Shown piece by piece: positions 15,520 through 23,406 of a stretch of DNA of 64,000 bases. The stretch lies in the NCBI GenBank assembly GCA_964645205.1, contig CAZYBO010000003.1, positions 248,001 to 312,000 on the forward strand, written 5' to 3'. The position numbers and the translations under genes are program-made. The stretch comes from CAZYBO01 sp964645205. Lineage in GTDB: Bacteria > Pseudomonadota > Alphaproteobacteria > Rickettsiales > SXRF01. The first letter of the stretch is position 1. Every line of letters starts with the position of its first letter. Below the pieces are notes generated by a model. The model did not search any database and was not told where the DNA came from. It saw nothing but the letters and a program-made list of their open reading frames with translations.

Positions 15520-16482
15520 CTATTTTTTCGTTAATTCAGGCGGGATGCGCAGGATCCTATCGCCCTCCTGCAATCCTTCGATCACCTGCACATGCGTATC
15601 GCCTTGCGCGCCAATTTTTATGGGCGTTTCCACCGCGCGGCTGCCTTCTGCTCGCCATACCTTTCCATCGCGCACGCTGGCGGCGGGCACAAGCAGCGCG
15701 TCGGCAACGCGTGCGGCGATAATATTCACCTCCACCGTCATGCTTATCATCAGGGGCGTTTCGTCCGGCAATGCAATGCGCACGCGGAATACTTTATTGA
15801 TAGGATCACCCTTGGGCGTAATTTCATTCACCGTGCCTTCAAGCACCTGCCCGGGAAACGCATCGGCTTTTATCAGCGCTGTTTGCCCGATGGCCACCTG
15901 CCCAATATCCTCTTCATCCACCTCTGCAATGATACGCAGCGGCTTCGGTGCCCCCACCCAATAAACAACCTGCCCCGCCTGCACGGTTTCCCCCGGCTCG
16001 ACATCGCGCCGCAGCACCATGCCTTCGACTGGTGCAAGCAATTTCAAATCTTCGACCTCCTGCCGCGCTGCATGCAAGCGCGCTTCGGCCTCTTTGTAAT
16101 CACGTTGCGAATCTTCCAGCGCGCTGTCGCTGACAGCATGCTGCTTCGCCAGCATACGGTTACGCGCCAATTCCTTCGATGTAAAATCGAAACGCGCCTG
16201 CGCTTCCTGCAGACGGCCTTCCTCCACGCGGCTCTCCATCACCGCCACCGCCTCACCCTTGCTTACGAGATCACCTTCATCGCGGAGGATACCCACAAGC
16301 CTTGCGGTTCTATGCGGCGCGAGCTTGCTCCAGTGAAGCGGCTCCACCACGCCGGTAGCATAAATGGCGCGGATCGCATCGCCACGCGTTACCGCTACCG
16401 TATCGGCAGGGGCGCCGCGAAGCAGCAGGAACCACACGGCAAAAGCCGTAACCGGGATTATCACCAGCCATCGTTTGGACAT
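15520..16482 (-). CDS. Periplasmic adaptor protein (HlyD/MacA family)
   Basis: Membrane-fusion adaptor linking the ABC permease to an outer-membrane channel. ATG 16482 starts MSKRWLVIIPVTAFAVWFLL, a membrane anchor; extending further upstream would read into motB in an unrelated frame, so I reject a longer form. The lipoyl/hairpin region includes ALLRDEGDLVSKGEAVAVME-like LVGILRDEGDLVSKGEAVAV and a coiled hairpin (EARLHAARQEVEDLKLLAPV). The beta-barrel part follows (RRDVEPGETVQAGQVVYWVG). It is 320 aa. It opens the adaptor-permease-ATPase group and lies 55 nt after motB. No TolC-like gene is in the window. Confidence 0.87.
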   Translation of the reverse strand: MSKRWLVIIPVTAFAVWFLLLRGAPADTVAVTRGDAIRAIYATGVVEPLHWSKLAPHRTARLVGILRDEGDLVSKGEAVAVMESRVEEGRLQEAQARFDFTSKELARNRMLAKQHAVSDSALEDSQRDYKEAEARLHAARQEVEDLKLLAPVEGMVLRRDVEPGETVQAGQVVYWVGAPKPLRIIAEVDEEDIGQVAIGQTALIKADAFPGQVLEGTVNEITPKGDPINKVFRVRIALPDETPLMISMTVEVNIIAARVADALLVPAASVRDGKVWRAEGSRAVETPIKIGAQGDTHVQVIEGLQEGDRILRIPPELTKK

Positions 16483-16537
16483 GGATGGATTTGTAAAGGC
16501 TGACGAGGCTTTTGGAAAGCGAATATCGCCGGTTATA

Positions 16538-17281
16538 TCAGAGAATATCCGGCTCAGAGGCCGGTGCCACCGGGCGTTGCAGCCAGATGACGACACGCTG
16601 GTTGCGTTTCTGGTTCTCAAGAATCGGGTTTCCAGCCTCATCCGTATTAGGCACAACGGGATTATTCGCCCCATACCCCACCGCCCGCAGACGGGATGCG
16701 CTCACCCCCTGCTCCGTGAGGATGCTGGCGATGCGCGCCGCGCGCATCGAGGCCAACTCCCAGTTATTGGCGAACGGGCTGTCACCGCCCAGCTCCTCAT
16801 CCGACGTATAGCCTTCTACTTCTATAATATCGCCTGCCTGCGTACCGCTGGTAATGGTGCGCGCCACCGATTGCAGCAGCGGCAACGCTTCTTCAGGAAT
16901 ATCTGCCGACCCCTGTTTGAAGAACGCCACGGACGACATGTCCACCCACATGCCGTGCTGGGTTTTTTCTACGGAAATATTCTGGTCGTTACGATTAGTG
17001 GATACCAAACCCACCAGCAACTGGTAGGTTTCATCGAACGGCGTGCCGAGATTGATCGTGCCATAGCGCTCGAATACGTAAGGCCGCTGCGGTTCACTGC
17101 GTGATAGGTCTTTCAGATTGCCGTGCTTCGATCCCGACAGCGATACGAACAGGATGAACAGCATAAGCAGTAGCGTAATCATGTCGGCATAGCTCATCAG
17201 CCATGCGTCCACGTGGTCATCCTGCCCCATCGTCTGTTTGCTGAAGCGCGAGCGGACGGGAATGTTCCGGTTGCGAACCAT
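16538..17281 (-). CDS. motB: Flagellar motor stator protein MotB
   Basis: Stator subunit that anchors the MotAB proton channel to peptidoglycan. One membrane helix near the N-terminus, WLMSYADMITLLLMLFILFV, carries the proton-binding aspartate D33. The C-terminal OmpA-like domain (about 105-237) has VEGYTSDEELGGDSPFANNW, ELASMRAARIASILTEQGVS and RNQRVVIWL. At 247 aa it is normal. It follows motA by 9 nt and precedes the MacA-like adaptor. TSDEE is followed by conserved serine, asparagine and arginine positions needed for peptidoglycan binding. Confidence 0.92.
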   Translation of the reverse strand: MVRNRNIPVRSRFSKQTMGQDDHVDAWLMSYADMITLLLMLFILFVSLSGSKHGNLKDLSRSEPQRPYVFERYGTINLGTPFDETYQLLVGLVSTNRNDQNISVEKTQHGMWVDMSSVAFFKQGSADIPEEALPLLQSVARTITSGTQAGDIIEVEGYTSDEELGGDSPFANNWELASMRAARIASILTEQGVSASRLRAVGYGANNPVVPNTDEAGNPILENQKRNQRVVIWLQRPVAPASEPDIL

Positions 17282-17290
17282 GCGCGCCCC

Positions 17291-18124
17291 TTATGCCGCC
17301 ATCGCGAACGGGCGAGCCGACGCGCGGTACATATAGTGGTTGAACTCAAGCTGCATCGACGGATCGAGATAACTGTTCAGGCGATCCTGCACGTAAAACG
17401 GCTTCTGTTTGTTGGCGAGCAGGATTAGTCCTTCGGTGATCATGAAATTGCGGTATTGCTCGCGCTCTTCTTTCTGCAGCAGCTTATCGGCCGCAGGCAG
17501 GCAGAACAGGCGTGCCACGAGAATGCCATACAGCGTTGCCAGCATCGCGATACCAAGCCCCTCGCCGACGCCCGCCACATTGCCGCTCACGCTGTGAAGA
17601 ATGCTCACCATGCCGATCAGCGTACCGACCATGCCGAAGGCAGGAGCCGCCGCCGCCATGTTGCGCAGCACGGTCACGGGCGCGGTGCGGCGTTCAAACT
17701 CGGCTTCAGCCACCGTCTGCATCATCTGGCGGATTTTGTTAGCGGAATACCCGCTAACGACGAGATCAAGACCATAGCGCAGCAGCGGTTCGTTGACGTT
17801 AGCGGTTTCCCGCTCCAGCCCAAGCAGGTCGTCAGACTGCACCACATACGACCATTTGATGATTTGCTCAATGTCCTTATGCAGCCGCTCACGCGCTGGC
17901 GCGGGCTTTTTCAGCATACTGAACATGGTGGAAAAGGCCTTCAGCACATCCTCGCGCTGGTAGCTGAGGAATGCGTTGGCGACACTGCCGCCGACCACGA
18001 TCAGAAACCCTTCCGGGCTCAAAAACGGGCGGTAATAGGTCAGCACGTATATAAAAGCCGCAATCGCCAGCACAATGCCGCAGACTGTAACGATAAGCGA
18101 TGCCATAGGCTTCATTTTCAGCAT
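17291..18124 (-). CDS. motA: Flagellar motor stator protein MotA
   Basis: Proton-channel subunit of the flagellar stator. It has four predicted membrane helices (about 8-27, 34-50, 150-170, 190-212) and a charged cytoplasmic loop (ALL YGLDLV and NKIRQMMQTVAEAEFERRTA). The functional prolines are seen in APAFGMVGTLIGM and LFCLPAADKL. GGAGGAATT directly precedes the ATG. It is the first gene of a seven-gene minus-strand run and is divergent from yciA across 168 bp. No other flagellar gene is in the window, so motility machinery must be encoded elsewhere. Confidence 0.93.
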   Translation of the reverse strand: MLKMKPMASLIVTVCGIVLAIAAFIYVLTYYRPFLSPEGFLIVVGGSVANAFLSYQREDVLKAFSTMFSMLKKPAPARERLHKDIEQIIKWSYVVQSDDLLGLERETANVNEPLLRYGLDLVVSGYSANKIRQMMQTVAEAEFERRTAPVTVLRNMAAAAPAFGMVGTLIGMVSILHSVSGNVAGVGEGLGIAMLATLYGILVARLFCLPAADKLLQKEEREQYRNFMITEGLILLANKQKPFYVQDRLNSYLDPSMQLEFNHYMYRASARPFAMAA

Positions 18125-18292
18125 AATTCCTCCCGCAAAGTTCGACTGCCTGTTCAGGCTAAAGCAATATCCGTGCCGAAACCAGCAACTTTTCCGTGTA
18201 GCTGGGCGTTTACAGGTTTTTACACGGCTTGTTTGCTTTCACGCCGCCTGCCGTGCTAGGTTTTCGCCATTGCATAGCAGGAGAACACGCGC

Positions 18293-18667
18293 ATGAGTAT
18301 CAGCGAAAAAGAACTGGTCATTAAAGTCGTCGCCATGCCCGGCGACACCAACCCCGACGGCGACATGTTCGGCGGCTGGATATTGAGCCAGATGGATTTG
18401 GCCGCCTATCTCCACGCGCGCAAGCTCACCAAAACGAAAGTGGTGACGGTGGCGATCGACAATATCGTGTTCCACCAGCCGGTGCTGGTCGGTGATTGCC
18501 TGATTTGCTACGCCACCACGGAAAAAGTCGGGAGAACCAGCGTGACGGTCAAGATAGAAGCCGTGGTCGAGCGCAAGGAAGGCCACCAGCGCGAGCAAGT
18601 CACGGAAGGACGTTTCGTGTTCGTAGCCATCGGCGCCGACCGCAAACCCATTCCCATTCAGGTGTAA
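18293..18667 (+). CDS. yciA: Acyl-CoA thioesterase, YciA type
   Basis: Hotdog-fold thioesterase that hydrolyses acyl-CoAs in the cytoplasm. Motifs of the YciA/BACH group are clear: AMPGDTNPDGDMFGGWILSQ (residues 14-33, with the catalytic asparagine/aspartate region), MDLAAYLHARK, and VVTVAIDNIVFHQPVLVGD. It is 124 aa. GCAGGAGAAC precedes the ATG. It is convergent with recQ across an inverted repeat that probably ends both transcripts. Confidence 0.9.
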   Translation: MSISEKELVIKVVAMPGDTNPDGDMFGGWILSQMDLAAYLHARKLTKTKVVTVAIDNIVFHQPVLVGDCLICYATTEKVGRTSVTVKIEAVVERKEGHQREQVTEGRFVFVAIGADRKPIPIQV

Positions 18668-18691
18668 ATTTATCCCTTAACTATTTACAAT

Positions 18692-18767
18692 TTGTCATTC
18701 CTGCGAAAGCAGGAATCTGAGTTTGGCACAAAGTAAGAATAGATTCCTGCTTTCGCAGGAATGACAA
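18692..18767. repeat. REP-like inverted repeat, two 27-nt arms
   Basis: Arms 18692-18718 and 18741-18767 are exact reverse complements (27/27), each holding the internal palindrome CCTGCGAAAGCAGG, with a 22-nt spacer. This GTCATTCC-type unit is a widespread bacterial extragenic palindrome, usually between convergent genes as here (yciA and recQ). It can fold as a cruciform or RNA hairpin and probably acts as a bidirectional transcription end. Confidence 0.9.
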
Positions 18768-18792
18768 GAATGGATTAAAAATACCCTAGAAC

Positions 18793-20601
18793 TCAGGCGT
18801 AGGTATCATGCGCGGCGATCACTTCTAAAAACTGCGTGCCGTAGCGCCCCACTTTCGCTTCCCCTACCCCGCTGATCTCCAGCAACGCCTCGCCGGTCAA
18901 GGGTTTGCGCGCGGCCATCTCGCGCAGCGTCTTGTCGTGGAAAATCACATAAGGCGGCACGTTCTGCGCTTTGGCGATTTCCATCCTGCGTGCTTTAAGC
19001 GCGCCAAACAGCGCCTGATCCGACTCCAGCGATTCCATAATAATTTTTGCCTTTGCCACCGCCGCTTTTTTGCCTTTGCGCGCCTCCGGCTTGCGCAGGC
19101 GCAGCGCATCCTTGCTTTTCAGAAATACGTGTCCCTGCGGGGTAATACTTAAGCCCCCATGTTCCGTCACATCCACCGAGAGAAAATTCTGTGCGACGAG
19201 CTGGCGGAAAATACTCTGCCAGTCCTGCCTGCCGAACTCCACCCCGCAGCCGAATGTCGGTAGCTTATCGTGCCCGAACGATTCCACCCGCGCGTCGATT
19301 TTCCCGAGCAGCACGTCGATCAGGTAATTCACCCCAAACCGTTGCCCCGTGCGCCACACGCAGGAAATCGCCTTCTGCGCGGCAATCGCACCGTCGAACG
19401 TTTCCGGCGGATTCTGGCAGGTGTCGCAGCGGCCGCACGGCTCGCAACTATCGCCGAAATAATCCAGCATCACTTGCCGCCTGCACCGCGCCGCCTCGCA
19501 CAAGCCGAGCAGCGCGCCGAGCTTATGGTGCTCTATGCGCTTCTGGCTGTCGGCCGCGCCGCCCGTTTCGATGAAGCTGCGCTGCATCGCCGCATCCGCC
19601 ATGCCGTAGAACATCATCGCGTTGGCCGGCAGCCCGTCGCGCCCCGCACGCCCCGTTTCCTGATAGCAGGCCTCGATATTTTTCGGGATGGTCGTATGCG
19701 CCACAAACCGCACGTCCGGCTTGTCGATCCCCATGCCGAACGCAATCGTCGCCACCATGATGATCGAATCCTCGCGCAAAAACCGCTCCTGATTGCGCGC
19801 GCGCTCATCCCCGTTCATGCCCGCATGGTATGGCAACGCGTTGAACCCCTCCGCGCGCAGCCACGCCGCCGTTTCATCCACCGATTTGCGCGAGAGGCAA
19901 TAGACGATGCCGCTGTCCCCCGCATGGTTTTCCTTGATAAACCCGAGCAATTGCTTCTTCGCATTATCCTTCACCGCGATGCTGTAATGGATATTCGGCC
20001 TATCGAACCCGCCTAAAAACGTTTTCCCGCGCTGAAGTTGCAGCCGCTCGATAATATCCTTACGCGTAGGCGCGTCGGCAGTGGCGGTGAGCGCCACGCG
20101 CGGAATGTTCGGGAACCGCTCCGCCAAGAGCGAAAGCTGCACATAATGCGGCCGGAAATCATGCCCCCACTGCGACACGCAATGCGCCTCGTCGATCGCA
20201 AACAGCGCAATCGGCGACTGCGAAAGCAGGTCGAGAAAATCCTCCATCAGCAACCGCTCCGGCGCGACATACACCATATCCACCGCGCCGTTGCGGATGT
20301 CGTTTTTCACCTGCGCGATATGCGAAGCCGACATGCTGGAATTGATCGCCGCCGCGCGTATCCCGAGCAACGACAACGCCGACACCTGATCCTGCATCAA
20401 CGCAATCAGCGGCGAAACGATAATCCCCACACCCGCGCGGCACAGCGAAGGAATCTGGTAACACAACGACTTCCCGCTCCCCGTCGGCATCAGCACAAAC
20501 GCGTGCCCACCCCCGCTCACATAATCAATAATCTCCGCCTGCTGCCCGCGAAACCGGTCATAGCCGTAGGTTTTTTTGAGAATGGAAAGGGGGGTGGTCA
20601 T
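18793..20601 (-). CDS. recQ: ATP-dependent DNA helicase RecQ
   Basis: 3'-5' helicase for recombination and fork repair. From ATG 20601 the protein is 602 aa. Domain order: helicase core with Walker A PTGSGKS (39-45), DEAH (137-140) followed by CVSQWGHDFRPHY, and GIDKPDVRFVAH and QETGRAGRDG in the second RecA lobe. Then comes the zinc site CRRQVMLDYFGDSCEPCGRC with a further DTC, a winged-helix RQC, and an HRDC domain at the C-terminus (ARKPLTGEALLEISGVGEAK). A longer reading frame to 20649 is possible but adds 16 non-conserved residues. It is the last conserved gene before the island region. Confidence 0.95.
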   Translation of the reverse strand: MTTPLSILKKTYGYDRFRGQQAEIIDYVSGGGHAFVLMPTGSGKSLCYQIPSLCRAGVGIIVSPLIALMQDQVSALSLLGIRAAAINSSMSASHIAQVKNDIRNGAVDMVYVAPERLLMEDFLDLLSQSPIALFAIDEAHCVSQWGHDFRPHYVQLSLLAERFPNIPRVALTATADAPTRKDIIERLQLQRGKTFLGGFDRPNIHYSIAVKDNAKKQLLGFIKENHAGDSGIVYCLSRKSVDETAAWLRAEGFNALPYHAGMNGDERARNQERFLREDSIIMVATIAFGMGIDKPDVRFVAHTTIPKNIEACYQETGRAGRDGLPANAMMFYGMADAAMQRSFIETGGAADSQKRIEHHKLGALLGLCEAARCRRQVMLDYFGDSCEPCGRCDTCQNPPETFDGAIAAQKAISCVWRTGQRFGVNYLIDVLLGKIDARVESFGHDKLPTFGCGVEFGRQDWQSIFRQLVAQNFLSVDVTEHGGLSITPQGHVFLKSKDALRLRKPEARKGKKAAVAKAKIIMESLESDQALFGALKARRMEIAKAQNVPPYVIFHDKTLREMAARKPLTGEALLEISGVGEAKVGRYGTQFLEVIAAHDTYA

Positions 20602-20676
20602 GGGTGCGGAGTGTAGGCGGGATGGGAGGGTGGTGCAATGGGGGAACATAGATAGGCAGTCTGAGTATGTTCGAGT

Positions 20677-21582
20677 CTAACCAAATCGTTTTGCCAGATC
20701 GCTCGTTAATTCTTCTATCCAAGGATGTTGATGGCACTCAAAATCCAAGAACCTGTGACAGGTAAAGTCGTTTGTTAGTTGCGGCTTCTGCGATCGGTAA
20801 AAAACAAAATCGCAGCTGTATACTTGTGTGAAGTAATTTATGAAATCTACTTCGGACTCATCTAAGTTTAGGATACCAAGTCGAGGTTCTGTCAAATATT
20901 GTCTAGGTCGTACAAACATTACTGCAGTACATGGCGTAAGTGGTAATATGATTTTTGCATTAGATGGCGTCTGAGAAGTCGATATGTAATTATTAAAAAA
21001 ACCATCCCCAAAGATAAATTCTTTTTCGGTAGATTTAAGTAGCAGCATTTTGCCGCGACCAGAAGTTTTCTGAAGGCGCTCGTAGGCATGATGAAGATTC
21101 AAGTTAATAAGCGTCTGATCTTTACGAGTATGTTGCCTTCCATGGATCGCCCCAATAAAAAGGCCAATTCCATTACGATATCGCGGACTCCTGACGACTA
21201 GAGAAAGCATACTTTCAAGTAATGCATCAATTTCCGTATCTGAAGCAGTAATTGCTTTAAGTCGCTGAGCAAAAGGTAAGTGAGATTCAATCGCTTCGGT
21301 TTTAAACTGCTCAACCCACTTAACTACCTTGGGCAAGTCGCTATCCACCTTGTCAAAAAGACTTTCGAAAGATGTATCCCAAGGCGTGAGTTCTTCCCCT
21401 TTCCCTAATCTGATAGTGTGCCCATCTTTGATAGCACCAAAATTCCTAGAGTTTATATGCGGTACAATGCGTCCATCCCAAAACAATTGATTCACTTCAC
21501 CTGCTTCATTGACCCAAAAATCAAATAGATTCTTCGGCCACCAATGATGGAGAGCGGTTTTTATGGGTTCCAATTCGTTCAT
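20677..21582 (-). CDS. Hypothetical protein, DUF4238-like
   Basis: A 301-aa cytoplasmic protein that I do not recognise confidently. It has a His/Trp-rich start (TALHHWWPKNLFDFWVNEAG), a glycine/charged middle and a PLTPCTAVMFVRPRQY segment resembling the P-x-TP-x3-V/M-F-x-P block of DUF4238 proteins. It is AT-rich compared with recQ. Its start codon is 10 nt from the left attachment repeat of the tRNA-Ala island, so before the island inserted it would have lain just downstream of tRNA-Ala. Any native promoter has probably been replaced by island sequence. Function unknown; abortive-infection proteins exist in this superfamily, but nothing here shows that. Confidence 0.6.
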   Translation of the reverse strand: MNELEPIKTALHHWWPKNLFDFWVNEAGEVNQLFWDGRIVPHINSRNFGAIKDGHTIRLGKGEELTPWDTSFESLFDKVDSDLPKVVKWVEQFKTEAIESHLPFAQRLKAITASDTEIDALLESMLSLVVRSPRYRNGIGLFIGAIHGRQHTRKDQTLINLNLHHAYERLQKTSGRGKMLLLKSTEKEFIFGDGFFNNYISTSQTPSNAKIILPLTPCTAVMFVRPRQYLTEPRLGILNLDESEVDFINYFTQVYSCDFVFYRSQKPQLTNDFTCHRFLDFECHQHPWIEELTSDLAKRFG

Positions 21583-21592
21583 ATCTCTAGGA

Positions 21593-21611
21593 AATGGTGG
21601 AGGCGACAGGA
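21593..21611. repeat. Left attachment site (attL) of the tRNA-Ala island
   Basis: AATGGTGGAGGCGACAGGA is repeated exactly at 27690-27708, where it includes the 3' end of tRNA-Ala with CCA. A 19-bp direct repeat of a tRNA 3' end at a distance of 6.1 kb, with an integrase next to the tRNA, defines the two ends of an integrated element. Confidence 0.88.
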
Positions 21612-21978
21612 GATTCCGCTACACCGTGCAAGCCTTGATATTCCTAGAAAAGCCTCAGGAACTCATGGTTGAAAGTACCTCCACTTTGTCCCTGTTAGCG
21701 TTCGATTGTCAAGCAGATTGCCTCTCAATAGGAAGGTCGCTGAATGCATGAAACTCACAAAGACAGGGTGATACAAGCAAAACCACCTTCGCTGCTGTGC
21801 GGTCATTTATATACGATTACTGAAGCCCCCCTATGGGGGACTTTCAGCATTGCAGATTATGTTAATGCCCTCACGAAATTGTAGGACGGATTTATGATTC
21901 CATCGTTTTCTTGATACCATCTCCGTTTGGGAGTACTTAAATAAATTAACACAATGCATGAAGTTGAAAGGATAGAAA
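21612..21978. other. Island left flank without recognisable gene
   Basis: These 367 bp between attL and the GrlR-like gene hold no convincing coding sequence. They contain a hairpin at 21820-21847 (CTGAA-G-CCCCC stem, loop CTAT, then GGGGG and TTCAG) and AT-rich sequence further right (21940-21975) that probably holds the promoter of the plus-strand genes. The GAAAGGATAGAAA just before 21979 supplies a purine-rich ribosome site. Confidence 0.5.
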
Positions 21979-22332
21979 ATGCTCAACGGTTTTTACGCTA
22001 TATACTTTACCGGCGTAACGGGGTCAGGGATAGGAATTATAGCAGCAACAAACGGCATTCTAACCGGCGCAGATGCTGCTGGCGGGATATATGAGGGAAC
22101 GTATAAACAAAACCCCGCCACCAAACAATATGATGCAAAGATTAAACTTACAGTCCCCGCCGGAACTTCACTGGTCACTGGCGCGTTTGCCGGAGCGCAT
22201 CCCATGAGCATAGATATAGTAACCGTACTGCCTGAGAATTTAGGGAATCAGCACCCTGTCACCATCCAAACACCTACGGGAGCAGTGAATGTGATTTTCA
22301 GAAAGCTGCGCGATTTCCCCTCAAATATGTGA
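21979..22332 (+). CDS. GrlR-like small beta-barrel regulatory protein
   Basis: A 117-aa protein with the repeat pattern of GrlR-family proteins: a short MLNGFYAIYF strand, GSGIGIIAATNGILTGADAA, then GGIYEGTY. Members fold as a lipocalin-like eight-stranded barrel, and the founding member inhibits a virulence activator by binding it. The C-terminal half here is less typical. It is the first plus-strand gene in the tRNA-Ala island and is followed by a membrane protein gene after 7 nt. Family assignment is from remembered sequence pattern only; the partner is unknown. Confidence 0.5.
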   Translation: MLNGFYAIYFTGVTGSGIGIIAATNGILTGADAAGGIYEGTYKQNPATKQYDAKIKLTVPAGTSLVTGAFAGAHPMSIDIVTVLPENLGNQHPVTIQTPTGAVNVIFRKLRDFPSNM

Positions 22333-22339
22333 GTGTAGC

Positions 22340-22915
22340 ATGTTCGCAAACATGGATAATAAAGATATAATTCTTGCAGCGGCTACATTGATTGGGCCAA
22401 TCGCATCCACGTTTATAGCTATATATTACACACGTTATTCCGACGAGAAAAAGCGCACTAATGATCGTAGAGTTGATATATTCAGAAACCTGATGAAGAC
22501 TCGTGGTGTTCGTTTGCACCCAGACCATGTGCATAGCCTCAATCTGATACAGACCGATTTCAATGACTCTTCGGATGTGATGCAAAAGTGGAAAGAATAT
22601 ATTAACTATTTGTACAAAAGCATACCCACCGATACCAATGACAACCTACGTTATAACGAAGAAGGAGAACTGTTGTTTTCTAACTTGCTTGTAGCGATTG
22701 GGAAGACCGTGAATATATCGTTGGATGCAAGCGAGATAAAGCATTTTAGATATGCCCCTGACGGATGGCTTCATGATGAAAACGATCAACGCCAAGCAAG
22801 AAAACTGTTAATTCGAGTTTTATCGGGACTTACGCCGATTACTGTTAGGGCTTCAGACGAACAGCAATCGAGTCCTAATGTTGTTGGACTTTTCCCGCCG
22901 CCTCCTAATCAATAA
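22340..22915 (+). CDS. DUF6680-like membrane-anchored protein
   Basis: A 191-aa protein with one N-terminal membrane helix (ILAAATLIGPIASTFIAIYY, residues 10-29) followed by a helical cytoplasmic domain. The block RRVDIFRNLMKTRGVRLHPD, then HVHSLNLIQTDF, is the pattern I associate with DUF6680, a family common on mobile elements and of unknown role. The C-terminus is proline-rich (LFPPPPNQ). It lies 7 nt after the GrlR-like gene and is convergent with hipB, with an AAGGCCTT palindrome in the gap. Confidence 0.6.
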   Translation: MFANMDNKDIILAAATLIGPIASTFIAIYYTRYSDEKKRTNDRRVDIFRNLMKTRGVRLHPDHVHSLNLIQTDFNDSSDVMQKWKEYINYLYKSIPTDTNDNLRYNEEGELLFSNLLVAIGKTVNISLDASEIKHFRYAPDGWLHDENDQRQARKLLIRVLSGLTPITVRASDEQQSSPNVVGLFPPPPNQ

Positions 22916-22929
22916 GGCCTTAACGCACA

Positions 22930-23406
22930 CTAAATATCATCAGTGCGAATTAAAAGTTCGGCTACTGCCCCATCCGCCTCTAACTGGTTAGCCATATATT
23001 TCCTACGGGCATAGTGCTCGATGGCTGGACGGTTTGCTTCAAACACCTTCAGCATGTTTTTCCCATCGCCCTTGAAGTGATCGTCTAATGCTTCCCGACT
23101 GATGGCGCACCTTACTCGCTTGTCACCATCTTTTCCCCAAAAGACGATAGTGCCTTTCGTCCAGTCTTCTTGTGCATTTGGTTCTGGGAATACAAGAACA
23201 CGCTTATCCACCATACCAAGCACCCCCAAAATCTTCAGTGCCGTGCCAAGCTCAATAGTCTCCACCCCGCTCTCAAATTTAGAGATGGTTGGTGTACTAA
23301 CTTCAGCTAGTGCTGCGAGTCTGACCTGCGTCAACTTTTGGGCTTCGCGCCTTTGCTTTGCTTCTTCGACAATAGCTGGCCAGTTGATGCGTAGCTGCCG
23401 TTCCAT
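22930..23406 (-). CDS. hipB: HipB-like antitoxin with C-terminal DUF1488 domain
   Basis: A DNA-binding antitoxin of 158 aa. Residues 15-67 form an XRE helix-turn-helix (EAQKLTQVRLAALAEVSTPT, then ISKFESGVETIELGTALKIL), matching HipB. Residues 85-158 (GTIVFWGKDGDKRVRCAISR, EALDDHF, ending LLIRTDDI) look like a DUF1488 domain, which is not part of classical HipB. The gene begins 76 nt inside the end of hipA, giving the order toxin then antitoxin. An AGGTAAACG site precedes the ATG. It probably represses its own operon through the AT-rich region upstream of hipA and neutralises HipA. Confidence 0.8.
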   Translation of the reverse strand: MERQLRINWPAIVEEAKQRREAQKLTQVRLAALAEVSTPTISKFESGVETIELGTALKILGVLGMVDKRVLVFPEPNAQEDWTKGTIVFWGKDGDKRVRCAISREALDDHFKGDGKNMLKVFEANRPAIEHYARRKYMANQLEADGAVAELLIRTDDI

